Of a stretch of 5,974 bases of DNA, positions 1-5,974 are shown piece by piece (the first letter of the stretch is position 1; every line of letters starts with the position of its first letter). The DNA comes from Candidatus Sulfotelmatobacter sp. (GTDB lineage: Bacteria > Acidobacteriota > Terriglobia > Terriglobales > Acidobacteriaceae): the NCBI GenBank assembly GCA_030049565.1, contig JASIKQ010000410.1, forward strand, positions 1 through 5,974, written 5' to 3'. The notes beneath the pieces were generated by a model that was not told where the DNA came from, made no database searches, and worked only from the letters and a program-made list of their open reading frames with translations. The translations under genes were made by a program, and so were the position numbers.

Positions 1-145
1 TCTTGCTACGGCGCCGGAAAAAGTAAACCAGGATGCGCACGGCTCGTGGATGGTGAAGATTACGCTGAAGAATCCGAAGGAATTGGATGCGCTGCTTTCG
101 GCTGCGGATTATGAAAAATTTGTGGCCGAAGAGGGTGGGCACTGA
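1..145 (+). CDS. gcvH: Glycine cleavage system H protein, C-terminal part (5' end outside window)
   Basis: Reading from base 2, 47 codons run to a TGA at 143-145. The peptide contains VNQDAHGSWMVKI, then a stretch like the family's 'P.ELDALLSA..YE.FV.EE', and ends in GGH. This is the usual C-terminus of H-protein, the lipoylated carrier that takes the aminomethyl group from P-protein and presents it to T-protein and then to the dihydrolipoyl dehydrogenase. The lipoyl lysine lies upstream of the window, so lipoylation cannot be checked. Its place directly ahead of gcvPA and gcvPB on the same strand supports the call. The gene is cut by the left edge and shows no internal damage in the visible part. 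Confidence 0.93.
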   Translation, partial: LATAPEKVNQDAHGSWMVKITLKNPKELDALLSAADYEKFVAEEGGH

Positions 146-311
146 GATTTGCAGACTTTGTATCGCCGGCTGCCGTGTCGGCAACGGTCAGATTCAGGCA
201 TTGCAATCTAGACCGAATCAACGTCAAGAGCCAGTGTGATCCAGAACACAGTGCAAACCCGCCGTCGGTGTCACAATCGAATTGGTCCGAGCGACATCTA
301 ATCAACTTCCT
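146..311 (+). other. Intergenic spacer gcvH-gcvPA, no gene recognised
   Basis: These 166 bases separate two genes of one pathway, which is long for an operon-internal gap. The only open frames crossing it have unnatural composition and overlap real genes. A small hairpin (TGCCG-TGT-CGGCA, 171-183) is present but has no T-run after it, so it is not a standard intrinsic terminator. I do not see the conserved core of a glycine riboswitch. A separate promoter for gcvPA is possible, but no convincing -35/-10 pair stands out. Confidence 0.6.
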
Positions 312-1688
312 ATGCGCTACTTGCCTAAGTCTCCTGCCGACCGCGAAGCCATGCTGAAAGCCATGGGCTTGCGTTCGGTCGATGAATTATTTGCGCCGAT
401 TCCGATGGAGTGCCGGCTGAACCGCGACCTCAAGGTTCCGCGACAGATGGCCGAATCGGAAATCGTCGATTATTTCCGGCAGCGTTCGCGGCAAAACGGC
501 GAGGGCTATACCAGTTTTCTGGGTGCAGGCGCGTATTTACACTACCGGCCAGTCATTATTGATTCGCTGATTTCGCGCGGCGAATTTCTCACTGCCTATA
601 CCCCTTACCAGGCGGAGATTTCGCAGGGCACGCTGCAATCCATCTTCGAATTTCAAACCATGATCTGCGAGTTGACCGGCATGGAAGTTGCCAATGCTTC
701 CATGTACGACGGTTCGACCGCCGCGGCAGAGGCGGTGATGATGGCCGTTCGGCTGACGGGACGCCGTTCCGTGGTTGTGGCGCGAAGTGTGCATCCTGAG
801 TACCGCGAAGTTCTGGCAACCTATGCGACGCATCAGGGGATGCCCTTGTCCGTGGCAGGATTTGGCCGCGATGGGCGCTTGAATCTTGCGGAACTCGAAA
901 GATCGATTAAGCCCGAGACGGCGGCGGTGTTAGTTCAGTCGCCGAACTTTTTTGGAACGATCGAAGATGTGGCGGCGATCGCTGAAATCGCACACAAATC
1001 TGGAGCAATGCTGGTGGTTTCCATCGCGGAGGCGGTTTCGCTGGGAATCGTCGAACCGCCGCGCGATGCAGATGTGGTTGCCATGGAGGCGCAGTCGTTT
1101 GGCGTGCCGATGGGATTCGGCGGGCCCTACTGCGGTGTGATTGCCACGCGGGAAAAATTTGTGCGGCAGATGCCCGGGCGGCTGGTGGGACAGACCGTCG
1201 ATAGAAAAGGCAAGCGGGGATTCGTGCTTACCCTGGCAACGCGCGAACAACACATCCGTCGCGAAAAAGCGACCTCGAATATCTGCACCAACCAGGCCCT
1301 GGTGGCGTTGATGGTCAATATTTTTATGACCGTCTATGGCCGGGTTGGGTTGAAGGAGTTGGCCAAACAGAATCTGGCGAAAGCGGCATACGCAGCGGCG
1401 CAATTCGGCAAACCGGGGAAACTCTTGTTCTCTGGTGCACCTCGCTTCAACGAATTTGTGGTGGAGACGAGCGAAGATCCGGCGGCCATTAATGGGCGAC
1501 TGCTCGGACACAAGATCGTCGGAGGGCTGTCGCTGAAGAAGTTTTATCCAGAATTGGGGAATGCGGCGCTGTGGTGCTGCACGGAACTGACGACGCGGAG
1601 CGCGATCGACACGGCAGTGGGTTTGGTCGCTGAAAGTGAGCGCTCGCTACGATCTGCGAAGGAAGAACCCGAGGAGGTGGCGCGATGA
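312..1688 (+). CDS. gcvPA: Glycine dehydrogenase (decarboxylating) subunit 1, P-protein alpha half
   Basis: This is the N-terminal half of a split P-protein. With GcvPB it forms the PLP enzyme that decarboxylates glycine and loads the aminomethyl group onto the lipoyl arm of H-protein in the cytoplasm. The product is 458 residues, close to the family's usual 440-460. Visible hallmarks are [11 protein letters not shown] (about 68-78), [16 protein letters not shown] (95-110), [14 protein letters not shown] (128-141), a GFGGPYCGV segment near 270 and [16 protein letters not shown] (315-330). The PLP lysine is not in this subunit. I chose ATG 312 because [15 protein letters not shown] matches the usual family N-terminus; a TTG at 282 in the same frame would add ten unlike residues. 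Neither start has a clear SD. The stop overlaps the gcvPB start. Confidence 0.95.
   Translation: MRYLPKSPADREAMLKAMGLRSVDELFAPIPMECRLNRDLKVPRQMAESEIVDYFRQRSRQNGEGYTSFLGAGAYLHYRPVIIDSLISRGEFLTAYTPYQAEISQGTLQSIFEFQTMICELTGMEVANASMYDGSTAAAEAVMMAVRLTGRRSVVVARSVHPEYREVLATYATHQGMPLSVAGFGRDGRLNLAELERSIKPETAAVLVQSPNFFGTIEDVAAIAEIAHKSGAMLVVSIAEAVSLGIVEPPRDADVVAMEAQSFGVPMGFGGPYCGVIATREKFVRQMPGRLVGQTVDRKGKRGFVLTLATREQHIRREKATSNICTNQALVALMVNIFMTVYGRVGLKELAKQNLAKAAYAAAQFGKPGKLLFSGAPRFNEFVVETSEDPAAINGRLLGHKIVGGLSLKKFYPELGNAALWCCTELTTRSAIDTAVGLVAESERSLRSAKEEPEEVAR
1673..1677 (+). promoter_or_regulatory. Ribosome binding site of gcvPB inside the end of gcvPA
   Basis: GGAGG lies within the last codons of gcvPA, seven bases before ATG 1685. 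It decides the gcvPB start: the second in-frame ATG at 1694 would sit 16 bases away. With the ATGA overlap it suggests coupled translation and matched output of the two subunits. Confidence 0.8.
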
Positions 1689-3178
1689 AGCACATGACTC
1701 GCAAAGCAACGCGCCACGTCAATCAGAACGAAGGCCTGATCTTCGAGAAGTCTTCGGAGAGAAAAGCCGCGTGGAAGCTGCCGCCGCTTGATGTGCCAGA
1801 AGTTGATGCATCATTGCTGCTGCGGGAGTCTGAGAGAAAAGATCTCGGCAACATGCCCGAGGTAAGCGAAATCGAGATTATTCGCCACTTCACGCGGCTT
1901 TCGACCTGGAACTACGCCATTGATCTCGGCATGTATCCGCTGGGCTCGTGCACCATGAAGTACAACCCGCGCGTGAACGAAGCGGTTGCGCGCGTCGAAG
2001 GAATCGCCAATGGCCATCCTTACCAGCCGGAGAAGATTTCGCAGGGCGCGCTCCAGATTCTTAAAACGCTGAGCGAGTGCCTGATCGAAATCACCGGCAT
2101 GGATGCGATAACGCTACAGCCGGCGGCGGGTGCGCATGGCGAGATGACCGGGTTGTTAATGGTGCGGGCTTATCACCACTCTCGGGGCGAGCCGCGAAAG
2201 AAGATTTTGATTCCGGATTCCGCTCACGGAACCAATCCGGCAACGGCGGCGATGGTCGACTACGCCGTGGAAAATCTGAAGTCCGACTCTCGCGGGATGG
2301 TCGATGTTTCCGCCCTGGCAGCCCAGATGAATGAAGATGTGGCTGCGCTGATGCTCACCAATCCCAACACCCTGGGCGTGTTTGAACAGGACATTCACAA
2401 GATTGCCGACATTCTGCACGCGAAAGGCGGGTTGCTTTACATGGATGGCGCCAACATGAATGCGCTGGTAGGAAAAGCGCGGCCGGGGGATTTCGGCGTC
2501 GATCTCATGCACTTAAATCTGCACAAGACTTTTTCTACTCCGCACGGTGGCGGCGGGCCGGGTTCGGGGCCCGTGGCGATCAAGAAAATTCTGGAGCCGT
2601 TCCTGCCCAAACCGGTCGTGGTCACCAACCCCGATGGCACGCTGGGATTCGATTACAATCGTCCGCAATCGGTGGGTCGGGTTCGCGCCTTCTACGGCAA
2701 TTTTGGAATGTTCGTTCGCGCATTGGCTTACATTCAGGCGAATGGGCCCGAGGGTTTGCGGCAAACCACCGAAGACGCCGTGTTGAACGCGAATTACATT
2801 CGTAAAGGGCTCGAAGGCACATACGATCTGCCGTACTCAACGCCGACGATGCACGAAGTGGTTTTCAGCGACAAGCTGCAGGCCAAAGAAGGCGTGCGTA
2901 CCATGGATATTGCCAAGCGGCTGATCGATTACGGATTCCACCCCTATACGACCGCTTTCCCGCTGATCGTGCCGGGCGCAATGATGATTGAGCCCACCGA
3001 GAGCGAGTCTGTCGAAGAAATGGATCTGTTTATTGAGGCAATGAAGTCGATCGCCTTAGAAGTGGAAGAAGATCCACAGACGGTGCGCGACGCGCCGCAT
3101 TCGACACGAGTCTCGCGATTGGACGAAACTGCGGCAGCTCGCAAACCGGTGCTTCGCTGGAAGCCGGCAGTGAAATAA
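1685..3178 (+). CDS. gcvPB: Glycine dehydrogenase (decarboxylating) subunit 2, P-protein beta half with PLP lysine
   Basis: This is the C-terminal half of the split P-protein and carries the PLP site. Its 497 residues match the family's usual length of about 480-500. Motifs in order are [12 protein letters not shown] (84-95), QPAAGAHGE (145-153), DSAHGTNPA (178-186), MDGANMNA (253-260) and [18 protein letters not shown] (279-296). K281, after H280, is the expected Schiff-base lysine, and the glycine-rich loop follows it. The reading frame is intact and no key residue is missing. The start overlaps the gcvPA stop by four bases and is served by GGAGG seven bases upstream, so the two subunits should be made together. 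The last 30 or so residues are charged and basic and look variable. The gene appears to end the gcv cluster, since the next gene is on the other strand. Confidence 0.96.
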   Translation: MKHMTRKATRHVNQNEGLIFEKSSERKAAWKLPPLDVPEVDASLLLRESERKDLGNMPEVSEIEIIRHFTRLSTWNYAIDLGMYPLGSCTMKYNPRVNEAVARVEGIANGHPYQPEKISQGALQILKTLSECLIEITGMDAITLQPAAGAHGEMTGLLMVRAYHHSRGEPRKKILIPDSAHGTNPATAAMVDYAVENLKSDSRGMVDVSALAAQMNEDVAALMLTNPNTLGVFEQDIHKIADILHAKGGLLYMDGANMNALVGKARPGDFGVDLMHLNLHKTFSTPHGGGGPGSGPVAIKKILEPFLPKPVVVTNPDGTLGFDYNRPQSVGRVRAFYGNFGMFVRALAYIQANGPEGLRQTTEDAVLNANYIRKGLEGTYDLPYSTPTMHEVVFSDKLQAKEGVRTMDIAKRLIDYGFHPYTTAFPLIVPGAMMIEPTESESVEEMDLFIEAMKSIALEVEEDPQTVRDAPHSTRVSRLDETAAARKPVLRWKPAVK

Positions 3179-3203
3179 TTATCGACTTTTGATTCTTGGT
3201 TGT

Positions 3204-3239
3204 CTGATTGATGCCCGTTTTCCCGGGCCGATTAATCAG
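3204..3239. terminator. Imperfect hairpin in the convergent gap, possible two-way terminator
   Basis: Outer arms CTGATT (3204-3209) and AATCAG (3234-3239) enclose inner arms GCCCG (3213-3217) and CGGGC (3224-3228) around a TTTTCC loop, with an unpaired internal bulge. It starts 25 bases after the gcvPB stop and lies between convergent genes, a usual place for a terminator. Neither strand has a good T-run after it, so an intrinsic terminator is only a moderate guess; it could instead be a 3'-end stabiliser. Confidence 0.4.
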
Positions 3240-3320
3240 TAGTTAAAATCAGCAATTCCGACACTTGCAGGCACAAGAGTACCCTCCTGCGCAACACTGA
3301 GTGAGACTACGCTCTATCGC

Positions 3321-3485
3321 TTAACTCTTCTTTGAGGTTACCGCGAAAAACGCCGCGGCTTCCTGCTCGACGTTGGTGCTTCCGCACTCCGGGCATTTCG
3401 GCACGTCGTTATCGTGCTCGTTCAAACTTAACACCAATTCAAAGGTCTTATGACAATCGAGGCAGACGTAATCGTAGACGGGCAT
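3321..3485 (-). CDS. FmdB-family zinc-ribbon protein, 54 residues
   Basis: On the minus strand, ATG at 3485 opens a 54-codon frame closed by TAA at 3323-3321. The product begins MPVYDYVCLDCHKTFELV and later has VPKCPECGSTNVEQ. The cysteines C8-x2-C11 and C31-x2-C34-G form a single zinc ribbon, and the opening 'MP.Y.Y.C..C...FE' is the FmdB/CxxC regulatory family signature. The family is named after a protein linked to formamidase regulation in Methylophilus; for most members no role has been shown. This copy is near the short end for the family and has only a brief A/F/K-rich tail after the ribbon. GGGAGGT (3490-3496) is a strong SD four bases before the start, which supports translation. It is too short for many gene callers. 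It follows the DUF2911 gene on the same strand, 131 bases downstream. Zinc binding is a safe inference; a regulatory role is not established. Confidence 0.85.
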   Translation of the reverse strand: MPVYDYVCLDCHKTFELVLSLNEHDNDVPKCPECGSTNVEQEAAAFFAVTSKKS

Positions 3486-3489
3486 GGGG

Positions 3490-3496
3490 ACCTCCC
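3490..3496 (-). promoter_or_regulatory. Strong SD of the zinc-ribbon gene
   Basis: The minus strand reads GGGAGGT followed by CCCC and ATG. This near-consensus site fixes the start of the 54-residue frame at 3485 and is the main evidence, beyond the cysteine pattern, that it is translated. Confidence 0.75.
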
Positions 3497-3506
3497 GTGG
3501 ATGTCT

Positions 3507-3526
3507 GAGAGAATTGTAATCCTCTC
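3507..3526 (-). promoter_or_regulatory. Near-palindrome overlapping a possible -10 box upstream of the zinc-ribbon gene
   Basis: GAGAG (3507-3511) and CTCTC (3522-3526) flank an A/T-rich centre; eight of ten base pairs are symmetric. The centre reads TACAAT on the minus strand (3513-3518), a fair -10 hexamer that would start transcription about ten bases before the SD. No good -35 is visible at 16-18 bases. It could be an operator over a promoter, but this rests on sequence symmetry alone. Confidence 0.35.
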
Positions 3527-3544
3527 GCGGATGGTTGAACGTAG

Positions 3545-3558
3545 ATTCTTGAAAGAAT
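3545..3558. repeat. Short inverted repeat ATTCTT-GA-AAGAAT
   Basis: Two perfect 6-base arms are separated by two bases. It lies 60-73 bases upstream of the zinc-ribbon start and next to the larger hairpin. It may be a second protein-binding site or chance symmetry in A/T-rich spacer; nothing in the sequence decides between them. Confidence 0.3.
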
Positions 3559-3565
3559 TCCTAGA

Positions 3566-3600
3566 CCAGCCTTCAGCGCGAACCGCTGTGTTTCGGCTGG
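3566..3600 (-). terminator. Stem-loop downstream of the DUF2911 gene, candidate terminator
   Basis: CCAGCC (3566-3571) pairs with GGCTGG (3595-3600), and within it CAGCG (3574-3578) pairs with CGCTG (3584-3588) around a 5-base loop. The structure begins 16 bases past the TAA of the DUF2911 gene on the minus strand. The bases after it (TCTAGGAATTCTTTC on that strand) are only partly T-rich, so termination may be weak. It would separate the DUF2911 gene from the zinc-ribbon gene. Confidence 0.5.
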
Positions 3601-3616
3601 AGCACTGAAATCTTTT

Positions 3617-4153
3617 TTAGTCGCCATGTTGCGGGGATATTTCCACGGAAGCACGAGTCGTTTCCCAATCCATGCGCAGCGTGCAACCGCTCGAGTTCTT
3701 ATCGTAGGCAATGGTAAAGTTCTCAACCGGCGAAGGCAGTTTAGAAACTTCCATATCCACGCGGACGAGTTCGTCGCTTTCGTACTTGTAGGGAATACCC
3801 CACTCGCCGGTCTTCTTATTGATAATCAGCGTCCAGCGGTCGGCTCTCGGAACGGTGAAGATCGTGTAACTGCCCGGTGGAACTGGTTTTCCGCCAACCA
3901 GCAAATTGGCGTTCGTGACCAAGGTCGTGGCCTCGTTGGCTCCAGTACGCCACACTTCACGGAAAGGTACGAGATCGCCATAGATTTTTCGCCCTTTCAT
4001 CCGCGGGCTGGAATAGTCTGTCTTCACCGTTTTCCCGCCGCTGAGATCACACGAGGCCGACTCTGCGGGGCTGGGGCGATTTCCCCCCATTTGAGCGAAG
4101 GCGGCAGAAGTGAGCAAAATGATGACGCCAAGATGAACGATTCGTTTGTTCAT
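3617..4153 (-). CDS. Exported DUF2911 family protein
   Basis: The 178-residue product starts with a signal peptide: basic MNKR, a hydrophobic stretch to about residue 16, and an AFA-Q cleavage site after residue 20. There is no lipobox cysteine, so it is probably a soluble periplasmic or secreted protein. The mature part has the DUF2911 marks in order: TDYSSPRMKGRKIYG (45-59), VWRTGANEATT (67-77), and PPGSYTIFTVPR (92-103) followed by W107 and INKK (111-114). The family has no established biochemical role. C35 and C157 are the only cysteines and could form a disulfide after export. AAGGAGA (4158-4164) is a good SD four bases before ATG 4153. The length is normal for a single-domain member and the frame is intact. 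A hairpin follows the stop. Confidence 0.9.
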   Translation of the reverse strand: MNKRIVHLGVIILLTSAAFAQMGGNRPSPAESASCDLSGGKTVKTDYSSPRMKGRKIYGDLVPFREVWRTGANEATTLVTNANLLVGGKPVPPGSYTIFTVPRADRWTLIINKKTGEWGIPYKYESDELVRVDMEVSKLPSPVENFTIAYDKNSSGCTLRMDWETTRASVEISPQHGD

Positions 4154-4157
4154 AGAC

Positions 4158-4179
4158 TCTCCTTGGAATTGAAAGGAGA
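4158..4179. promoter_or_regulatory. Mirror-image SD sites in the divergent gap (22-base inverted repeat)
   Basis: TCTCCTT (4158-4164) and AAGGAGA (4173-4179) form perfect 7-base arms around an 8-base centre. The left arm is the SD of the DUF2911 gene. The right arm is an equally good SD for a plus-strand ATG at 4182, which is not in frame with the 85-residue gene at 4216. The symmetry may be chance, an operator, or a sign of a translated leader. Confidence 0.45.
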
Positions 4180-4203
4180 TTATGCTCCATCCGGCCTGCC
4201 CGT

Positions 4204-4209
4204 TACAAT
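4204..4209 (+). promoter_or_regulatory. Possible -10 hexamer just before the 85-residue gene
   Basis: TACAAT ends six bases before ATG 4216, which would place the transcript start at or beside the start codon and give a leaderless mRNA. This fits the lack of an SD there. No matching -35 is seen at 16-18 bases; a TTGAAA at 4169-4174 is too far upstream. This is a weak prediction. Confidence 0.2.
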
Positions 4210-4215
4210 TACCCC

Positions 4216-4473
4216 ATGCCGGTATTCGAGGAAAAACAGGAAGAGTTGCAACACTACGAGACCATGATGGGCGTGCCGCGCGGGCGCCTCGCTGTCACCA
4301 TGGATACGATTACCGATGCCATGGCTTTAGTGGGCCAGCATGGCGTTTATTGCCAGAGCCAGCGCTGGCCGGGAAAGCCAGTGATGGATATTCAGATCAT
4401 CATGAAAAATCTCACCGACGCCAAAGAACTGATTCAGAGCGTGATGGAAGAGTTGAAGCAAGAAAAGAGTTGA
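4216..4473 (+). CDS. Conserved-looking hypothetical protein, 85 residues, function unknown
   Basis: I do not recognise this family. The product is soluble, with no signal peptide or membrane segment. It has an acidic start (PVFEEKQEELQHYE), a middle with one cysteine (C46) and one tryptophan (W51) in the segment YCQSQRWPGKP, and a C-terminal stretch from about 66 to 84 (LTDAKELIQSVMEELKQEK) likely to be an amphipathic helix. It is rich in methionine, eight of 85. Composition favours this frame over the arginine- and histidine-rich frame that starts at ATG 4182. No other usable start lies in frame between a stop at 4153-4155 and ATG 4216, and no SD precedes that ATG. It is divergent from the DUF2911 gene with only 62 bases between starts, and a weak hairpin follows it. 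A shared regulatory region is possible; a shared function is not shown. Confidence 0.65.
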   Translation: MPVFEEKQEELQHYETMMGVPRGRLAVTMDTITDAMALVGQHGVYCQSQRWPGKPVMDIQIIMKNLTDAKELIQSVMEELKQEKS

Positions 4474-4489
4474 AAGCAAATAAGTAGCG

Positions 4490-4505
4490 AGGGCATAGCC
4501 CCTTT
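4490..4505. terminator. Weak hairpin between convergent genes
   Basis: AGGGC-ATA-GCCC followed by CTTT lies 17 bases after the stop of the 85-residue gene and 35 bases from the stop of the convergent acyl-CoA dehydrogenase. The stem has only four strong pairs and the T-run is short, so a terminator role on either strand is tentative. Confidence 0.3.
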
Positions 4506-4539
4506 CCCCTCATTGTCGTTTTTCCAGGTCTGCATCAAC

Positions 4540-5974
4540 CTACGCCAGCGCGTACTTTCCCCTCTCGATCATTCGCTGCGCGATCTGCTGGCGAAGTTCG
4601 ATTGTGTTGAATGGTTCGTATTTAGCTAAGCGCCGGAGAATCGCAAGCTGAGTGCGGAGCATGTCGCCGTCAGCAACGGCAGCTATGATTTTCCTGGCGG
4701 CGGATTCCACTTTCTCCATCGACTGTGCGAGATAGACGCGGGTCATAGCAATCGGCAATGCAGCGGCAGAGTCGGCCTGATTTGAGGAGGAAGCACCCTC
4801 GGCAGTCTTCTGCGCGCGCAACACCGCCGACTCCATCGCGTAGGTTTCAATCGTTATGTCGGCGATGGCGCCCATGATTTCCTGCTGGTCCTGAATTGCC
4901 TGCATGTATTTTTGCGTGGCTGATCCTGCCGCGAACAGGCCGAGTTTTTTCGCTTGACTCACGAGCTTGCGTTCTTCCGCCAGCGGGCCTTCAATGTCTT
5001 CGCTGGCTGATGGTCCCGAGAGTACTTCATCCATCAGCCGCTTGATGGCAGGCAGGAGCGGCAACTGGCCGCTCATCGCGCGCTTCAGCAGGAGTCCGGT
5101 GATGATGAGGCGGTTGATTTCGTTCGTACCCTCGAAGATGCGGTTGATGCGAGCGTCGCGATACGCGCGTTCGGCGGGATATTCCTCGACGAAGCCGTAG
5201 CCACCGTAAATCTGCACGGTCTCGTCGACCACATAGTCAATCATTTCCGAGCCCCAGACTTTAATGATGGAGCACTCGACGGCGTATTCCTCTATCGCCT
5301 TCAGCGTCTGCCGGGCGGCGTCGGCGGCCGATTTGTCGACCTCGTTCAGAGCGCTGTCCATCAACGCAACCGTGCGGTACACTAGCGATTCGCCGACGAA
5401 AAGCAACGATGCCATGTTGGCGATTTTTTCCCTTACCAGGCCGAAGTCGGCGATGACTTTATTGAATGCCTTGCGCTGCTTGGCATACGCGATGGCGTGT
5501 TCGAGCGAGACGCGTCCTCCTCCTACGCACATGGCGCCGAGTTTGAAGCGGCCGACATTCAGAATGTTGAAGGCAATCAAGTGGCCCTTGCCGATTTCGC
5601 CGAGCAGGTTTTCAACCGGAACTTTGCAATCGTTCAAAATAATCGGGCAGGTGGAAGATCCGCGAATCCCCATTTTGTGTTCTTCGGCGCCGACCGAAAA
5701 TCCGGGAAAGGTACGTTCCACCAGGAACGCCGTAAATTTTTCACCGTCGATTTTCGCAAACACTGTAAAAAGATCGGCAAAGCCGGCGTTCGTAATCCAC
5801 ATTTTTTCGCCGTTGAGAATGTAGTGTTTGCCATCGGACGAGAGTTGTGCCCGCGCACGGCAGTTCAAAGCATCCGAGCCGGAAGAAGCTTCCGACAAGG
5901 CATAGGCGCCGACGATCTCGCCAGCCGCCAGCCGAGGCAAGTATTTTTTCTTCTGTTGTTCCGTTCCGAAATAA
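4540..5974 (-). CDS. Acyl-CoA dehydrogenase, VLCAD/FadE-like, C-terminal 477 residues (N-terminus outside window)
   Basis: This FAD enzyme oxidises fatty acyl-CoA to trans-2-enoyl-CoA in the first step of beta-oxidation, passing electrons to electron-transfer flavoprotein. The frame is open to the right edge: FGTEQQKKKYLPRLAAGEIVGAYALSE reads through a TTG at 5940, so that codon is internal and not a start. Visible segments are YALSEASSGSDA (visible residues 24-35) and KMWITNAG (57-64), both from the central beta domain that contacts FAD and substrate, then GGYGFVEEYPAERAYRD, and RIFEGTNEINR with the expected catalytic glutamate at bases 5131-5133. About 195 residues follow the glutamate, a C-terminal extension as in VLCAD/ACAD9 and Bacillus FadE-type enzymes; these total about 590 residues, so roughly 115 are missing here. 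Long-chain substrates are likely by family, not shown. The gene resembles fadE of Bacillus, but I do not assign the symbol. It ends in TAG at 4542-4540. Confidence 0.93.
   Translation of the reverse strand, partial: YFGTEQQKKKYLPRLAAGEIVGAYALSEASSGSDALNCRARAQLSSDGKHYILNGEKMWITNAGFADLFTVFAKIDGEKFTAFLVERTFPGFSVGAEEHKMGIRGSSTCPIILNDCKVPVENLLGEIGKGHLIAFNILNVGRFKLGAMCVGGGRVSLEHAIAYAKQRKAFNKVIADFGLVREKIANMASLLFVGESLVYRTVALMDSALNEVDKSAADAARQTLKAIEEYAVECSIIKVWGSEMIDYVVDETVQIYGGYGFVEEYPAERAYRDARINRIFEGTNEINRLIITGLLLKRAMSGQLPLLPAIKRLMDEVLSGPSASEDIEGPLAEERKLVSQAKKLGLFAAGSATQKYMQAIQDQQEIMGAIADITIETYAMESAVLRAQKTAEGASSSNQADSAAALPIAMTRVYLAQSMEKVESAARKIIAAVADGDMLRTQLAILRRLAKYEPFNTIELRQQIAQRMIERGKYALA

Noticed and set aside
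282..311. Ten-residue N-terminal extension of gcvPA from a TTG start at 282
   Set aside because: The family N-terminus matches [15 protein letters not shown] from ATG 312; the extra residues look like untranslated spacer and have no SD.
146..311. Glycine riboswitch between gcvH and gcvPA
   Set aside because: The expected conserved aptamer cores are not visible by eye in the 166 bases; a covariance-model search would settle it.
930..1511. 193-residue minus-strand frame inside gcvPA
   Set aside because: It is antisense to a clear gene and rich in R, H and C, as expected of a shadow frame in GC-rich coding DNA; no family features.
3265..3294. TTGCAGG / CCTGC-GCAA dyad in the gcvPB 3' gap
   Set aside because: The arms are short, need a bulge and are 14 bases apart, so chance is the better explanation.
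3626..4267. 213-residue plus-strand frame across the DUF2911 gene
   Set aside because: It is antisense to a gene with a signal peptide, SD and family motifs, and reads as R/H-rich shadow.
4182..4487. 101-residue frame from ATG 4182 as the main gene
   Set aside because: It has a good SD, but the product is R/H-rich and low in ordinary hydrophobic pattern, while the 4216 frame over the same bases looks natural. Kept as a finding about start choice only.
5264..5824. 186-residue plus-strand frame inside the acyl-CoA dehydrogenase
   Set aside because: It is serine-rich antisense shadow of a strongly conserved gene.
4540..5940. Acyl-CoA dehydrogenase starting at the TTG at 5940
   Set aside because: The frame continues upstream with FGTEQQKKKY, typical of the family, so the TTG is an internal leucine and the gene is cut by the window edge.

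Overview
The window looks like chromosomal DNA from a Gram-negative-type, GC-rich bacterium with good Shine-Dalgarno (SD) sites. The gene mix suggests Acidobacteriota or a near relative: a two-subunit glycine decarboxylase, a small FmdB zinc ribbon, an exported DUF2911 protein and a VLCAD-like acyl-CoA dehydrogenase. That assignment is an inference from gene content only; the window has no rRNA or other marker gene.

Layout. Bases 1-145 are the 3' end of gcvH (+). After a 166-base gap without a convincing gene come gcvPA (312-1688, +) and gcvPB (1685-3178, +), which overlap by four bases (ATGA). A 142-base convergent gap holds an imperfect hairpin. It is followed on the minus strand by a 54-residue FmdB-type zinc ribbon (3321-3485) and a secreted DUF2911 protein (3617-4153). 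A 62-base divergent gap separates the latter from a plus-strand 85-residue protein of unknown function (4216-4473). From 4540 to the right edge, the minus strand carries the C-terminal 477 residues of an acyl-CoA dehydrogenase whose N-terminus lies outside the window.

Function. The first three genes encode H-protein and both halves of P-protein. These decarboxylate glycine and pass the aminomethyl group to the lipoyl arm of H-protein; the T-protein (gcvT) probably lies upstream. The acyl-CoA dehydrogenase belongs to fatty-acid beta-oxidation. The three small genes in the middle show no clear link to either pathway.

I see no tRNA, rRNA, CRISPR array, insertion sequence, phage gene or attachment site. 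The window is mostly ordinary metabolic chromosome. The parts most worth a second look are the tightly packed regulatory DNA around the small zinc-ribbon gene and the mirror-image ribosome-binding sites between the divergent genes, where the unknown 85-residue protein lacks a usable SD site of its own.
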